DNA from: JAGMXM01 sp964458325
GTDB lineage: Bacteria; Verrucomicrobiota; Verrucomicrobiia; Limisphaerales; UBA1319
Length of the DNA stretch: 64,000 nucleotides
Reading direction: 5' to 3'
NCBI GenBank assembly: GCA_964458325.1
Contig: CAYWIM010000006.1
Span: forward strand, 14,012 to 78,011
Part shown: positions 40,387 through 48,346 of the stretch, piece by piece
How positions within the stretch are numbered: the first letter of the stretch is position 1
Layout: each line of letters opens with the position of its first letter
Notes under the pieces: generated by a model
Seen by the model: only the letters and a program-made list of their open reading frames with translations
What the model was told of the DNA's origin: nothing
The model's database searches: none
Made by a program: the position numbers and the translations under genes

Positions 40387-43300
40387 TTACTCGGCCATCA
40401 CGGCGCGGAAGAACTGCGTGTTGCCGGATGGGATATAGAGATAGGGGCTGGCTCCCAGCGGAGCATAACCCGTGTTCACCTGGGTCGAGGCCTCGATAAT
40501 GCACGGGCTGAGCGAGGTGGACAACCGATAACCCGATACCGGCGCGGCGTCGAAGTCCAGTCGGAGCGCCAGCGCGGCGGCATCCACCACGGCGCCCGAG
40601 GCCATCACCTGGCCGATCTCCGTCGCATTCAGGATCCGGCTGTAGAACCGGACGTCGTCCAGAGAGCCATTGAGCCTCTTCCAATAGCCATCGCGCGATT
40701 TGCCAAGGAGGACCGACATGTTGGCCGGCCACCACCATTCCTTGGCATTATAGGAAGTGTTGTCGAGCACGCCATCGATGTAGATGGACACCGCTCCCGA
40801 GATCGCCTGATCATACACGACCGCGACATGATGCCACTGGTCGTTGGTGACCGTTCCGAACGACGAGAACGGATTGGTGTCGGTCGGATTGGCCTGGAAG
40901 AACACGGTTCCATCGTCCTTGATGCTGATGATGGTGCCGCTGCCGCTGCCGCCGGTGTCCCGGCGGTCCATGATGATCGACGCTTCGCTGCCGCCGCCTG
41001 TGTTCGGACCAGACCGGACCCAGAAGCAGATGGTGCCGGTCGTCGAGTTGAGCGCCGGATAGCCGCTGACGGCGATCTGATCTTCCTCGGAGGCGGCGAA
41101 CTGCATGACGCCCGTGCGGGTGCGCGCGCCGTCGCTGTTGGACTCGGCCCAGGTGGCCCCGTTGTTAAGCCCGTGGACCGGAGCGGCGTCAGGCTTGGCA
41201 TTGACCACGATGCCGGAGGCGGGCGCCATGGTGACACGCAAGGGCGAGCCGAGCATGGCATGCTCGAACACCTGCGCGTCGCTCAACGCGTAGTCGTAGA
41301 CCGCCACATCGTCGATCACGCCGTTGTAGCCCCAAGCGTCGCCGGCATTCCGGGCGCCGATTTGGAACGGCGAATCGGGGTTGGGTTCGAACCCGCCGGC
41401 GCCAAAAGCCAGCGCCGTCGATCCATCCAGTTTGCCGTTGAGATAGATCTTGCCGGTCGAGCCGTCGTATGTCAGCACGACGTGATACTTCATCCCCGGT
41501 TGAATCGCAGTGCCGCCGTGAACATAGGCGGTGCCTCCCGCGCTGTTGCCCATGAGCGCGTTGAATCCCGACTGGCCGTTGTTGTGGAAGATGGTCAAGC
41601 CGGCGCGGCCGGAATCGCGTTTCTGCGTGCTGATGGCACACTCGATTTCCGTGTTGTTCGGGACGGTCCAGAACTCGATCGAGAACGGCCCCGCCGGGTT
41701 GTTCAGGCTCGGGTTAAACGGCGCCATGGCCTTGCTGGTTGCAGCGAATTGGACTGCCGGATTGGGATCGTCGACAATCAAGCCAGGGGCCCCCAGCGTG
41801 TAGGTTCCGCTGTAGACGGCGTGGTTCTGGCCCCAGCTGTCGATGGCGTTGGTCCCGGAGGCCTCGCCCAGCCGCCAGAAGGCCACCGGGTTGTCACCCA
41901 AAACTGTTCCCAGATAACCCTCGGTGGGCACCGGCATCACGGTCAGGTGGGCCGGATCGCTTGTGATCGTCCCGGCCGGATTGATGACGGTGACGGTGTA
42001 GTCCGCCTCGTCCTCGGCGGTCAGGCCAGTCAGCGTGAGGGTCGTATTGGTCTGGCCGGCGATGGGCGCGTCGTTCTTGTTCCATTGGTAGCTGAGCTGG
42101 CCGCCGTAGCCGAGGGCGGCGAACGCAACGGCCCGGCCGAGATACGCGCTTCGGGAGACCGGTTGCTGAATGACGGTCGGCTGGATGAACGCCACCACCA
42201 ATACGTCCGCCGGCGTCGTCGTCACGGTGCCGAACTCGTTCGTGATCACTAGCGTGTAGACGCCGCTGTCGTCCACAACCGCGCTGGGCCGCGAGAAGGT
42301 GGGCGTGGTGGCGCCGGAGATCGCCTGCCCATCCTTGTACCACTGGAGAGCCAGGGGCGGCACGCCAAAGACCTCGGCGGTCAGCGTGAGAGCCTCGCCA
42401 TTGAAAAGGTTCCCTTCCGGCGCCTCAGGCTGAGTCGCGATCGCCGGCTTGTCGGTGATCACAAACCCGGCCAGACAGCCGCGGGTCAGCGTGGTGCCTT
42501 CGCGGATCGAGGCCAGGGTGATCGAGTCGGCGCTCAAGACCGGGCTCACAGTGCTGAACGCGGCCACGCCGCCGCTCGGATTGGCCGGCCCCACCGCCGA
42601 ATAGGTCAGAGTGTAGTTGGTGAAGTTGACGTTGTCGCTCAGGGTGACCGGCGCGAAATTCGTCGCGTTGTCCGAGGCGGCGATGGTGCGCACCACGTAC
42701 CGGCTGTAGCCCAGGCCGTTGACCAATCCGTAAACCAGAACGCTGTACCCGCTGCCTCCATCGTCCAGATATCCGTAATTGACCTGCGCCTCGCCCGTTG
42801 GCAGCGTGTCCGGATCTCCCGGCACGCTGTAGGTGTTGTTGGCGGTCCACATCAGGTCAACCTGGCCCGCACCCAACAAGAAGGTCTGCATTCCATTGAT
42901 CGGCCCGGTCTCGTCTCCAGGGACTGTCTCCTGCCACCGGCTGGGATGCACGCCGTAGGCCGGCATGGTCACCGCGGGATTCCATGGCTCCTCGTCTCCG
43001 AAATTGACGCCGAACGACATGCTGGCGCCGCCGCCGACCTTCGGAACCACCGCCAGAAGGGCCGCCTCGCTGACATTCGTGCCGTAAGTGTTCCAGACCA
43101 CGCAGCGGTATTCGCCCGACTGCCCCGCAGTCACCGCCGTATAATCGAGCGTAGCCAAGTTGGCGCCCGGCAGGGCCTGCCCGTCCTTCTGCCATTGATA
43201 ATGCAGGCCGCAACCCAGCAGCTCGACCAAGAAGCTTGCCGCCTCGCCCTCGTTGCGCTCGAGGCTCTTGGGCTGCAGCGTGATTTGCGGCACCGTCACC

Positions 43301-43890
43301 GGCGTGATGCTGAAGGTGACGTCGGCGGTTTCACCCCAGCCCGCGCTGTGCCCATACTTGAAGATCACGTGCTTGCCGGCGTCAGCCTCCGTCGCGTGAT
43401 AGGTCAGCGCGGCAATGGGATTCTTGGCTGGCGGCGTCCACCAAGTCGCGTAATTCCCGAGCGCATGGCCAACGCCATTGAACTCGGCCACTACTGCCCG
43501 GGTTGCGTCATTTTGGCCGTCCCAGAGGATGATTTGCTGGATGTAGGAATACCCCTCGAAACGCATGCAGTTGGCATCAATCGAAATAATGTCTCCGCAT
43601 TGGACCGCCGCCTGCATGTAATTGTACTCGAGAGCCGCCTCGGTTTCACCCCCCGCGGTCGGGTTCCCCCAAAATACGCTTTCAGAGGCGCCCTCATTTC
43701 CCGATGCCCCTGTGCCCATGCGATCCGACGACACGGTGCCATACACCTTGGTCCAACCCGCCGCCAGGAAATCGGCGACCGAGCTTCCTGGATGATCGAA
43801 TGTATCGGTGAAAACGACGGCCCCCTGGACCCCGGCGCATGCGGCCAGTCCGGCAAGCAATCCCAACCAACGTGTGCATTTTGTGTTCAT
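40387..43890 (-). CDS. Large secreted protein with Ig-like and two LamG domains
   Basis: 1167 residues. A signal peptide (WLGLLAGLAACAGVQGAVVF) is followed by a beta-sandwich (about 25-205) and three Ig-like repeats (about 212-290, 490-578, 580-665), each with the 'YQWQKDGQALPGA / SGVYTLVITNEFG' pattern. Two concanavalin A/LamG domains come next (about 680-880 and 935-1110: FSIEFWTVPNN...GKIYLNGKLDG, and GTICFWVRSGP...VSIYIDGVLDN). It ends with STQFFRAVMAE, a variant of the phylum tail. Likely a surface or extracellular carbohydrate- or protein-binding protein. A weaker sigma54-like promoter stands directly before the start and a terminator follows the stop. Confidence 0.8.
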   Translation of the reverse strand: MNTKCTRWLGLLAGLAACAGVQGAVVFTDTFDHPGSSVADFLAAGWTKVYGTVSSDRMGTGASGNEGASESVFWGNPTAGGETEAALEYNYMQAAVQCGDIISIDANCMRFEGYSYIQQIILWDGQNDATRAVVAEFNGVGHALGNYATWWTPPAKNPIAALTYHATEADAGKHVIFKYGHSAGWGETADVTFSITPVTVPQITLQPKSLERNEGEAASFLVELLGCGLHYQWQKDGQALPGANLATLDYTAVTAGQSGEYRCVVWNTYGTNVSEAALLAVVPKVGGGASMSFGVNFGDEEPWNPAVTMPAYGVHPSRWQETVPGDETGPINGMQTFLLGAGQVDLMWTANNTYSVPGDPDTLPTGEAQVNYGYLDDGGSGYSVLVYGLVNGLGYSRYVVRTIAASDNATNFAPVTLSDNVNFTNYTLTYSAVGPANPSGGVAAFSTVSPVLSADSITLASIREGTTLTRGCLAGFVITDKPAIATQPEAPEGNLFNGEALTLTAEVFGVPPLALQWYKDGQAISGATTPTFSRPSAVVDDSGVYTLVITNEFGTVTTTPADVLVVAFIQPTVIQQPVSRSAYLGRAVAFAALGYGGQLSYQWNKNDAPIAGQTNTTLTLTGLTAEDEADYTVTVINPAGTITSDPAHLTVMPVPTEGYLGTVLGDNPVAFWRLGEASGTNAIDSWGQNHAVYSGTYTLGAPGLIVDDPNPAVQFAATSKAMAPFNPSLNNPAGPFSIEFWTVPNNTEIECAISTQKRDSGRAGLTIFHNNGQSGFNALMGNSAGGTAYVHGGTAIQPGMKYHVVLTYDGSTGKIYLNGKLDGSTALAFGAGGFEPNPDSPFQIGARNAGDAWGYNGVIDDVAVYDYALSDAQVFEHAMLGSPLRVTMAPASGIVVNAKPDAAPVHGLNNGATWAESNSDGARTRTGVMQFAASEEDQIAVSGYPALNSTTGTICFWVRSGPNTGGGSEASIIMDRRDTGGSGSGTIISIKDDGTVFFQANPTDTNPFSSFGTVTNDQWHHVAVVYDQAISGAVSIYIDGVLDNTSYNAKEWWWPANMSVLLGKSRDGYWKRLNGSLDDVRFYSRILNATEIGQVMASGAVVDAAALALRLDFDAAPVSGYRLSTSLSPCIIEASTQVNTGYAPLGASPYLYIPSGNTQFFRAVMAE

Positions 43891-43902
43891 AGGAAAATCC
43901 GC

Positions 43903-43918
43903 AGCATATCTGTTTCCA
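43903..43918 (-). promoter_or_regulatory. Possible sigma54 promoter of the LamG/Ig protein gene
   Basis: Minus strand TGGAAAC-AGAT-ATGCT. The GG and GC pairs are correctly spaced but the -24 box is weak. The -12 C (43904) is 14 bases before ATG 43890, the same short distance seen for three other promoters in the window. Confidence 0.4.
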
Positions 43919-44018
43919 GATAGTCTGCCTCAATCCCTGCGCAGGTCAAACAGGAAGAACATGTAATAATTTAGAACATGTCGATCTGGGGCGGCTTGCC
44001 TCTGCGGACTCTGTATAG

Positions 44019-44050
44019 AAAAAGGCGCGCTCGATCCAGCATCGAGCGCC
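44019..44050 (-). terminator. Intrinsic terminator after the glycosyltransferase gene
   Basis: On the minus strand a GGCGCTCGAT/ATCGAGCGCGCC stem is followed by TTTTTC. It starts four bases after the stop at 44054. Confidence 0.72.
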
Positions 44051-44053
44051 GGA

Positions 44054-44809
44054 TCAATGGGGCTTCCGATCCGCCTGGAGCCTCGGCCGGGGCCGGCGCC
44101 GGAGCCCGTTTTGCCACAGCAGCCGCCAAGTCATACCGATCGCTTCCCATACGATCGCTCGCGACATTTTCGAGGCGCCCTGAAACCGGTCCGTAAACAC
44201 GATGGGCACCTCGACCACCCGGAGCCCCTGCCGCCAAACCCGATGCGTGATCTCGATCTGGAAGCTGTAGCCGTTGGATTGGACCGCATCCAGATCGATG
44301 GCATCGAGAGCGCGCCGCCGGAAGCATTTGTAACCGCCCGTCGGATCGGTAAACGGCATGCCGGTGATCCATTGCACGTAATGAGCCGCAGTCAGGCTGA
44401 GCATCAGCCGCCGGAGCGGCCAGTTGATGACGCGAATCCCATCCCGGTACCGCGTCCCCAGCGCCAGATCCGCCTCTCGCGCCGCTTCGAGGAATGCGGG
44501 AATATCGGCGGGATTGTGGGAGAAATCGCCGTCCATCTCGAAGACGAATTCGTAGGAGCGATCGAGCGCCCATCGGAACCCGGCGCAGTAAGCCCTTCCG
44601 AGCCCGTTCTTATCCGGCCGATGCAGGACGTGCATGCCCGGTCTTTGGGCAGCCAGCTCGTCCGCCAGCCGGCCCGTGCCGTCGGGAGAGTTGTCATCGA
44701 CGATCAGCAGATCCACCCGCACTGGCAGGTTCATCACCCGGTCGGCCAGGACCGGCAGGTTCTCCCGCTCGTTGTAGGTGGGTATGACCACCAGGGCTTC
44801 CGGATTCAC
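44054..44809 (-). CDS. Polyprenol-phosphate mannose synthase-like glycosyltransferase (GT2)
   Basis: 251 residues, GTG start at 44809 (the next upstream ATG runs into a stop). GT2 motifs: VVIPTYNERENLPVLADRV, DLLIVDDNSPDGTGRLAD, FVFEMDGDFSHNP (DXD site) and the acceptor region FTDPTGGYKCFRRRAL, then FQIEITHRVWRQG and VPIVFTDRFQGASKMS. There is no membrane domain, as in the short Dpm1 class. It moves a sugar from a nucleotide donor to a polyprenyl phosphate on the cytoplasmic face. The target pathway is not visible. Confidence 0.9.
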   Translation of the reverse strand: MNPEALVVIPTYNERENLPVLADRVMNLPVRVDLLIVDDNSPDGTGRLADELAAQRPGMHVLHRPDKNGLGRAYCAGFRWALDRSYEFVFEMDGDFSHNPADIPAFLEAAREADLALGTRYRDGIRVINWPLRRLMLSLTAAHYVQWITGMPFTDPTGGYKCFRRRALDAIDLDAVQSNGYSFQIEITHRVWRQGLRVVEVPIVFTDRFQGASKMSRAIVWEAIGMTWRLLWQNGLRRRPRPRLQADRKPH

Positions 44810-44870
44810 GTGTCCAGCATGTCAATAATCCCCCTCCGGCGTCGAGTTTTTTGCGGCGCCCCCAATCCTT

Positions 44871-44900
44871 CCGGACCGCGGACGTCCCCGTCCGCAGCAG
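44871..44900. repeat. Dispersed hairpin (CTGCTGCGGACG family), copy 1
   Basis: The reverse complement reads CTGCTGCGGACGGGGACGTC then CGCGGTCCGG. A second copy at 56144-56172 differs by one base. The core GCGGACG-N4-CGTCCGC folds into a perfect stem. This copy abuts the stop codon of the glycosylase gene. Confidence 0.6.
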
Positions 44901-44901
44901 C

Positions 44902-45576
44902 CTACAGCAGAGGTTCGAGGGGGCACCCGGCGCAACGCGGGGCGCGCGGCCGGCAGTAATCCTTTCCGACCCGGACCAGCTGGGCATGGTAATCGCGCCA
45001 GTAATCGAGCAGGATCGCCCCGGGCCGATCCCTCAGCGCGGTGGCGCACAGCGCCTGCACATCGTCATAAGCCGCCTCCGCCGGCGCCCACCCGTGACGG
45101 GCGAAGATGCGCCGCGTATATGCGTCGACGACGAAGCTGAGATGCTCGCCCGCGTAGAGCAGAATGCTGTCCGCTGTCTCGGGGCCGATCCCCGGCACTT
45201 CGAGCAAGCGCTGGCGGACGTCGAGCGTTTGTCCCTCGAGCCATCGATCGACACGGCCGCCGTGCTTCTCGACCAGCACGCCCAGAAAAGCCCGCAGGCG
45301 CCGCGCCTTCACCCGGTAGTAGCCGGTCGGGCGCACATGCTCGGCCAGCTGATCCTCGGCCAGCGCATGCATGCGGACTGGATCGAGCACGCCGGCCGCC
45401 TTCAAACGCGCGATCGCGCGCTCGACGTTGCGCCAGCTGGTGTTCTGCGTCAGGATCGCCCCCACGCACACCTCGAACGGCGTATCGCCGGGCCACCAGT
45501 TCTGATGCCCATGCCGCCGGCGCATCAGGCGATAAGCCTTGCGCAAGGCCAGCGTCGTGGATCGGTTCTTCGTCAT
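44902..45576 (-). CDS. Endonuclease III-like (MagIII-type) DNA glycosylase
   Basis: 224 residues of the HhH-GPD superfamily. The helix-hairpin-helix and active region read EVPGIGPETADSILLYA, then FVVDAYTRRIFARHG. The catalytic Asp of the VVDAYTRR segment is present, but the lysine of Nth (GRKTA) is a glutamate (GPETA), as in the 3-methyladenine glycosylase III group. The C-terminal Fe-S motif begins normally, CRPRAPRCAGC, but the protein ends PLEPLL and has no fourth cysteine. A dispersed hairpin repeat lies immediately after the stop. Probably a monofunctional base-excision enzyme; the state of its cluster is doubtful. Confidence 0.8.
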   Translation of the reverse strand: MTKNRSTTLALRKAYRLMRRRHGHQNWWPGDTPFEVCVGAILTQNTSWRNVERAIARLKAAGVLDPVRMHALAEDQLAEHVRPTGYYRVKARRLRAFLGVLVEKHGGRVDRWLEGQTLDVRQRLLEVPGIGPETADSILLYAGEHLSFVVDAYTRRIFARHGWAPAEAAYDDVQALCATALRDRPGAILLDYWRDYHAQLVRVGKDYCRPRAPRCAGCPLEPLL

Positions 45577-45633
45577 TCGCTTCGACCAATGTTACCACCT
45601 GCATGCCCCCCTGGAAGCCTGCTTTGCTCGCTA

Positions 45634-45745
45634 CCTTGCAAGCCGATAGCCGAAAGGTAGGGCGGCCACTCCGTGGACGCCGCATTGACGGCTGCAAGCT
45701 CACCGCTCGGCGCGCAGCGGAGTGCGCGCCCTACCTTGCAAGCCG
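45634..45745. repeat. Inverted pair of AAGGTAGGGCG hairpin repeats
   Basis: AAGGTAGGGCGGCCACTCCG (start of 45654-45683) stands head to head with the reverse complement of AAGGTAGGGCGCGCACTCCG (within 45707-45737). TACCTTGCAAGCCGA occurs at both outer sides. The two copies have different stems that each pair internally, so structure is kept while sequence changes. The array sits just before an ISAs1 relic. Confidence 0.62.
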
Positions 45746-45759
45746 AAAGGTAGCAGACT

Positions 45760-46071
45760 ATGAACCTGTCACTTTATACCACCAGCCATCCCCCGGCGCC
45801 CGGTTGTGCCCGCTTCTTTGGCGATCTGGCCCGCGGCCACTGGGGCGGCAGCGAAAGCCGCAACCACTGGGTCCGCGATGCCTGCATGCGCGAAGACCGA
45901 ACGCGCTCCAAGAACTACAACCTCAACTGCAACCTATCGGCCCTGCGCGTCTGCCTGGTAGCCCTCAAGGCCGACCTTCACCCCGACCCTTCCTGGCCCA
46001 AACTACAAGAACAATGCCAGCACGATCCCCGCATCCCTTTCCGAGCACTCCTCAAGCACCGCTCCAAATAA
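45760..46071 (+). pseudogene. C-terminal relic of an ISAs1-family transposase
   Basis: 103 codons. ARGHWGGSESRNHWVRDACM followed by REDRTRS and then NLSALRVCLVALKAD is the conserved C-terminal part of ISAs1-family transposases (GHW-x-EN-x-HW...EDRxRxR). The whole DDE catalytic part upstream is missing and replaced by dispersed repeats. No terminal repeats of the IS were found. Inactive remnant. Confidence 0.72.
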
Positions 46072-46175
46072 AAAGACCGTGCGCCGCTTCCGCCCGCGAC
46101 AGACGGAGTTTGACCCCGGGCTGCGAAGGCATACACTCGCGGGCAGTGAATCCAATCTCGATCCAGGCATCGACT

Positions 46176-47510
46176 ATGAACACAATTGTCTCCTCTCGCC
46201 GCGCTTTTCTGAAAACCGCCACAGCCGCCGCCGCTGTCGCCACCGTGATCCCGCGCCATGCGATCGGGCTGGGTCAAACCCCGCCCTCGCAGAGGCTCAA
46301 CATCGCCGGGATCGGCATTGGCGGGATGGGGGCTGGCGACGTGGCCTCGTGCGCCCAGGCAGGCGAGAATATTGTCGCCCTCTGCGATCCGGACCGCAAC
46401 CACCTCGCCGCCGGCGCCCGGAAATACCCGGCGGCCAAGCTCTACACCGATTTCCGGAAAATGCTCGAGACGCAGAAGGACATCGACGCGGTGCTCATCG
46501 CGACGCCCGACCATGCGCATGCCGTCGCCACCGCCATGGCCATGAAACTCGGCAAGCATGTCCATTGCCAGAAGCCACTGACCCACAGCGTCTACGAGGC
46601 CCGCATGATCGGCCAGATCGCCCGGGAGACGAAAGTCGCCACGCAGATGGGCAACTTCGGCCAGGCCGGCGAGGAAGCCCGCCGGGTTGCCGAGATGATC
46701 TGGGCCGGCGCCATCGGCACGCTCAAGGAGGTGCATGCGTGGTCAAACCGGAAGCCCGACATCTCCCCCCGGGGCGTGGCGCGGCCCCACGAGACTCCAC
46801 CCTGCCCGGGGCACATCGACTGGGACCTCTGGATCGGTCCGGCCCCCATGCGGCCTTACCATCCCTGTTATCATCCGTTCGCCTGGAGGGGCTGGTGGGA
46901 TTTTGGCACCGGCGTGCTCGGAGATATCGGATGCCACGAGCTCTCCGCTGTTTTCAAGGCCATGAAGATCGGGGATCCGGTTAGCGTCGAGGCCTGCTCG
47001 ACCAACTGGCAGCGGCCCAAGGAGATCAGCGACGAGACCGCACCGCTGGCCTCGATCACGCATTACAGGTTCGCGGCCAGCGACACGCACGGGCCGCTGA
47101 GCATCTTCTGGTACGACGGAGGCATGCGCCCGCCCCGGCCCGACGGGCTCGATCCGGAGGCCGAGTTCGCCGTCAACGACGGCACCATGTATGTCGGCGA
47201 CAAGGGCATCATGTTGCGCGACCGCCTCGTCCCCGAAAGCCGGAGGAAGGAGTTCGGTCGGGCGCCGCAGAAATTGCCGCGCTCCCCCGGCCACTGGAAG
47301 GAGTTCCTCGATGCCTGCCGCGGCGGCAAACCCGCCGGATCCAATTTCGCCGATCACGCCGCCCATCTCGCCGAGGTCGTCCTGCTCGGGAACATCGCCA
47401 TCCGCATGAACCGGAAGCTCGAGTGGGACCCGGTCCAGATGAAGTTTCCGCATTGCCCCGAGGCCGACCTGTTCGTCAATCCTCCCTACCGGCCCGGGTT
47501 CGCTCTGTAG
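46176..47510 (+). CDS. Tat-exported Gfo/Idh/MocA-family oxidoreductase 1
   Basis: 444 residues from ATG 46176. A twin-arginine signal (SSRRAFLKTATAAAAVATVI) precedes a Rossmann domain (LNIAGIGIGGMGAGDV) with DAVLIATPDHAHAVATAMAM and the catalytic lysine region GKHVHCQKPLTHSVYEAR (EKP-like, here QKP). The C-terminal half has WWDFGTGVLGDIGCHELSAVF. Such NAD-linked sugar or inositol oxidoreductases with Tat signals are expanded in Verrucomicrobiota and Planctomycetota. They probably fold in the cytoplasm with bound cofactor before export. Substrate unknown. Confidence 0.87.
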   Translation: MNTIVSSRRAFLKTATAAAAVATVIPRHAIGLGQTPPSQRLNIAGIGIGGMGAGDVASCAQAGENIVALCDPDRNHLAAGARKYPAAKLYTDFRKMLETQKDIDAVLIATPDHAHAVATAMAMKLGKHVHCQKPLTHSVYEARMIGQIARETKVATQMGNFGQAGEEARRVAEMIWAGAIGTLKEVHAWSNRKPDISPRGVARPHETPPCPGHIDWDLWIGPAPMRPYHPCYHPFAWRGWWDFGTGVLGDIGCHELSAVFKAMKIGDPVSVEACSTNWQRPKEISDETAPLASITHYRFAASDTHGPLSIFWYDGGMRPPRPDGLDPEAEFAVNDGTMYVGDKGIMLRDRLVPESRRKEFGRAPQKLPRSPGHWKEFLDACRGGKPAGSNFADHAAHLAEVVLLGNIAIRMNRKLEWDPVQMKFPHCPEADLFVNPPYRPGFAL

Positions 47511-47590
47511 CAGCAGAGCAGGCCAGCGTGCCCGCGGATGCCCCGGCCGGCTGCCAATCGGGTCTATTTGCCCCCCCCAATGGTTGTCCG

Positions 47591-47619
47591 TTGACTTTGG
47601 GAGTTGTGTCTGACATATT
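47591..47619 (+). promoter_or_regulatory. Sigma70-type promoter of the toxin-antitoxin operon
   Basis: TTGACT, 17 bases, CATATT. The -10 box ends eight bases before ATG 47627, so the message would be leaderless or nearly so. Confidence 0.45.
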
Positions 47620-47626
47620 GACGGAC

Positions 47627-47836
47627 ATGAAAGTAACGTCACGCGACTTCCAGCGCAAATTCGCTTGCATGAAGGCAAAAGCTGCCGCCGGCGAACTGGT
47701 CTATGTCGTCTCCGCCGGCGAGACGTTCCTTTTTCAGACGGTCAAGCCGAGCCATTGGCAGGGGGCGCTCAAAGGCAAAGCGCGGATCGCGGGAGACCTT
47801 TTCAACACCGGGCTGGATTGGGAGGCGTCGCGGTGA
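47627..47836 (+). CDS. Antitoxin of a PIN-type toxin-antitoxin module
   Basis: 69 residues. MKVTSRDFQRKFACMKAKAA and GELVYVVSAGETFLFQTV have the length and pattern of the small Phd/YefM- or AbrB-like antitoxins that precede PIN toxins. DNA-binding is expected at the N-terminus and toxin-binding at the C-terminus. It overlaps the toxin start by four bases (GTGA). Confidence 0.7.
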   Translation: MKVTSRDFQRKFACMKAKAAAGELVYVVSAGETFLFQTVKPSHWQGALKGKARIAGDLFNTGLDWEASR

Positions 47837-48246
47837 CCCATCTGCTCGATACCCACGCATGGATTCAACGCGCCGTGGGCATTCCCATGCCGCCCCTCGT
47901 GGATCAAACGCTGGTCCGATGCGCGCAGACGCTTGCGATTGCGGACATTTCCTTGTGGGAGGCCGCCAAACTGGTCGAGCTCGGCCGGCTGCAATTGTCG
48001 ATCCCGCTCGCCGAGTTCTTCCGTCGGGGGGTTGGATCGGAGCTGACCGTGCTGCCGGTGACGGCGGTCATTGCAGAACGTGTTACAACCTTGGAGGCCG
48101 AGGGCTTTCACAGGGACCCAGCGGATCAACTGATCGTCGCTACCGCGCTCGTGCACGGTCTGCGGCTGATCACCAACGACGCACGAATCCGCCGGTGGGG
48201 CGGCGTTCCGGTCCTGTGGACATCGATCCAGGATCCCCGGCGTTAA
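47833..48246 (+). CDS. PIN-domain toxin (VapC-like)
   Basis: 137 residues, GTG start overlapping the antitoxin stop. Acidic PIN residues are visible: Asp in LLDTHAWIQ, Glu in ISLWEAAKLVELGRL, and the pair in DPADQLIVATALVHGL with the final ITNDARI. The family cleaves RNA (often tRNA or rRNA) in a Mg-dependent manner when not neutralised by its antitoxin. Confidence 0.87.
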   Translation: MTHLLDTHAWIQRAVGIPMPPLVDQTLVRCAQTLAIADISLWEAAKLVELGRLQLSIPLAEFFRRGVGSELTVLPVTAVIAERVTTLEAEGFHRDPADQLIVATALVHGLRLITNDARIRRWGGVPVLWTSIQDPRR

Positions 48247-48346
48247 TTGTTCAAACCAGATCCCTGCGCCGCCAAGGCCGGCTGCCGGATGGCTTCGCGT
48301 CGCGCCCGGCATTGACAAACCGGCGCGAGCCATTCAAGAGTGTTTT

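Noticed and set aside
40201..42252. 683-codon open frame on the plus strand
   Set aside because: It lies opposite the LamG/Ig protein, which has clear domains, signal peptide and terminator. High GC makes long shadow frames common here.
45634..45745. CRISPR-like array
   Set aside because: Only two inverted copies with changing stems; no regular spacers and no cas gene in the window.
45634..46071. Complete insertion sequence
   Set aside because: Only the last ~100 codons of an ISAs1 transposase remain, the DDE part and terminal repeats are missing, and the flanking inverted repeats belong to a genome-wide REP-like family.
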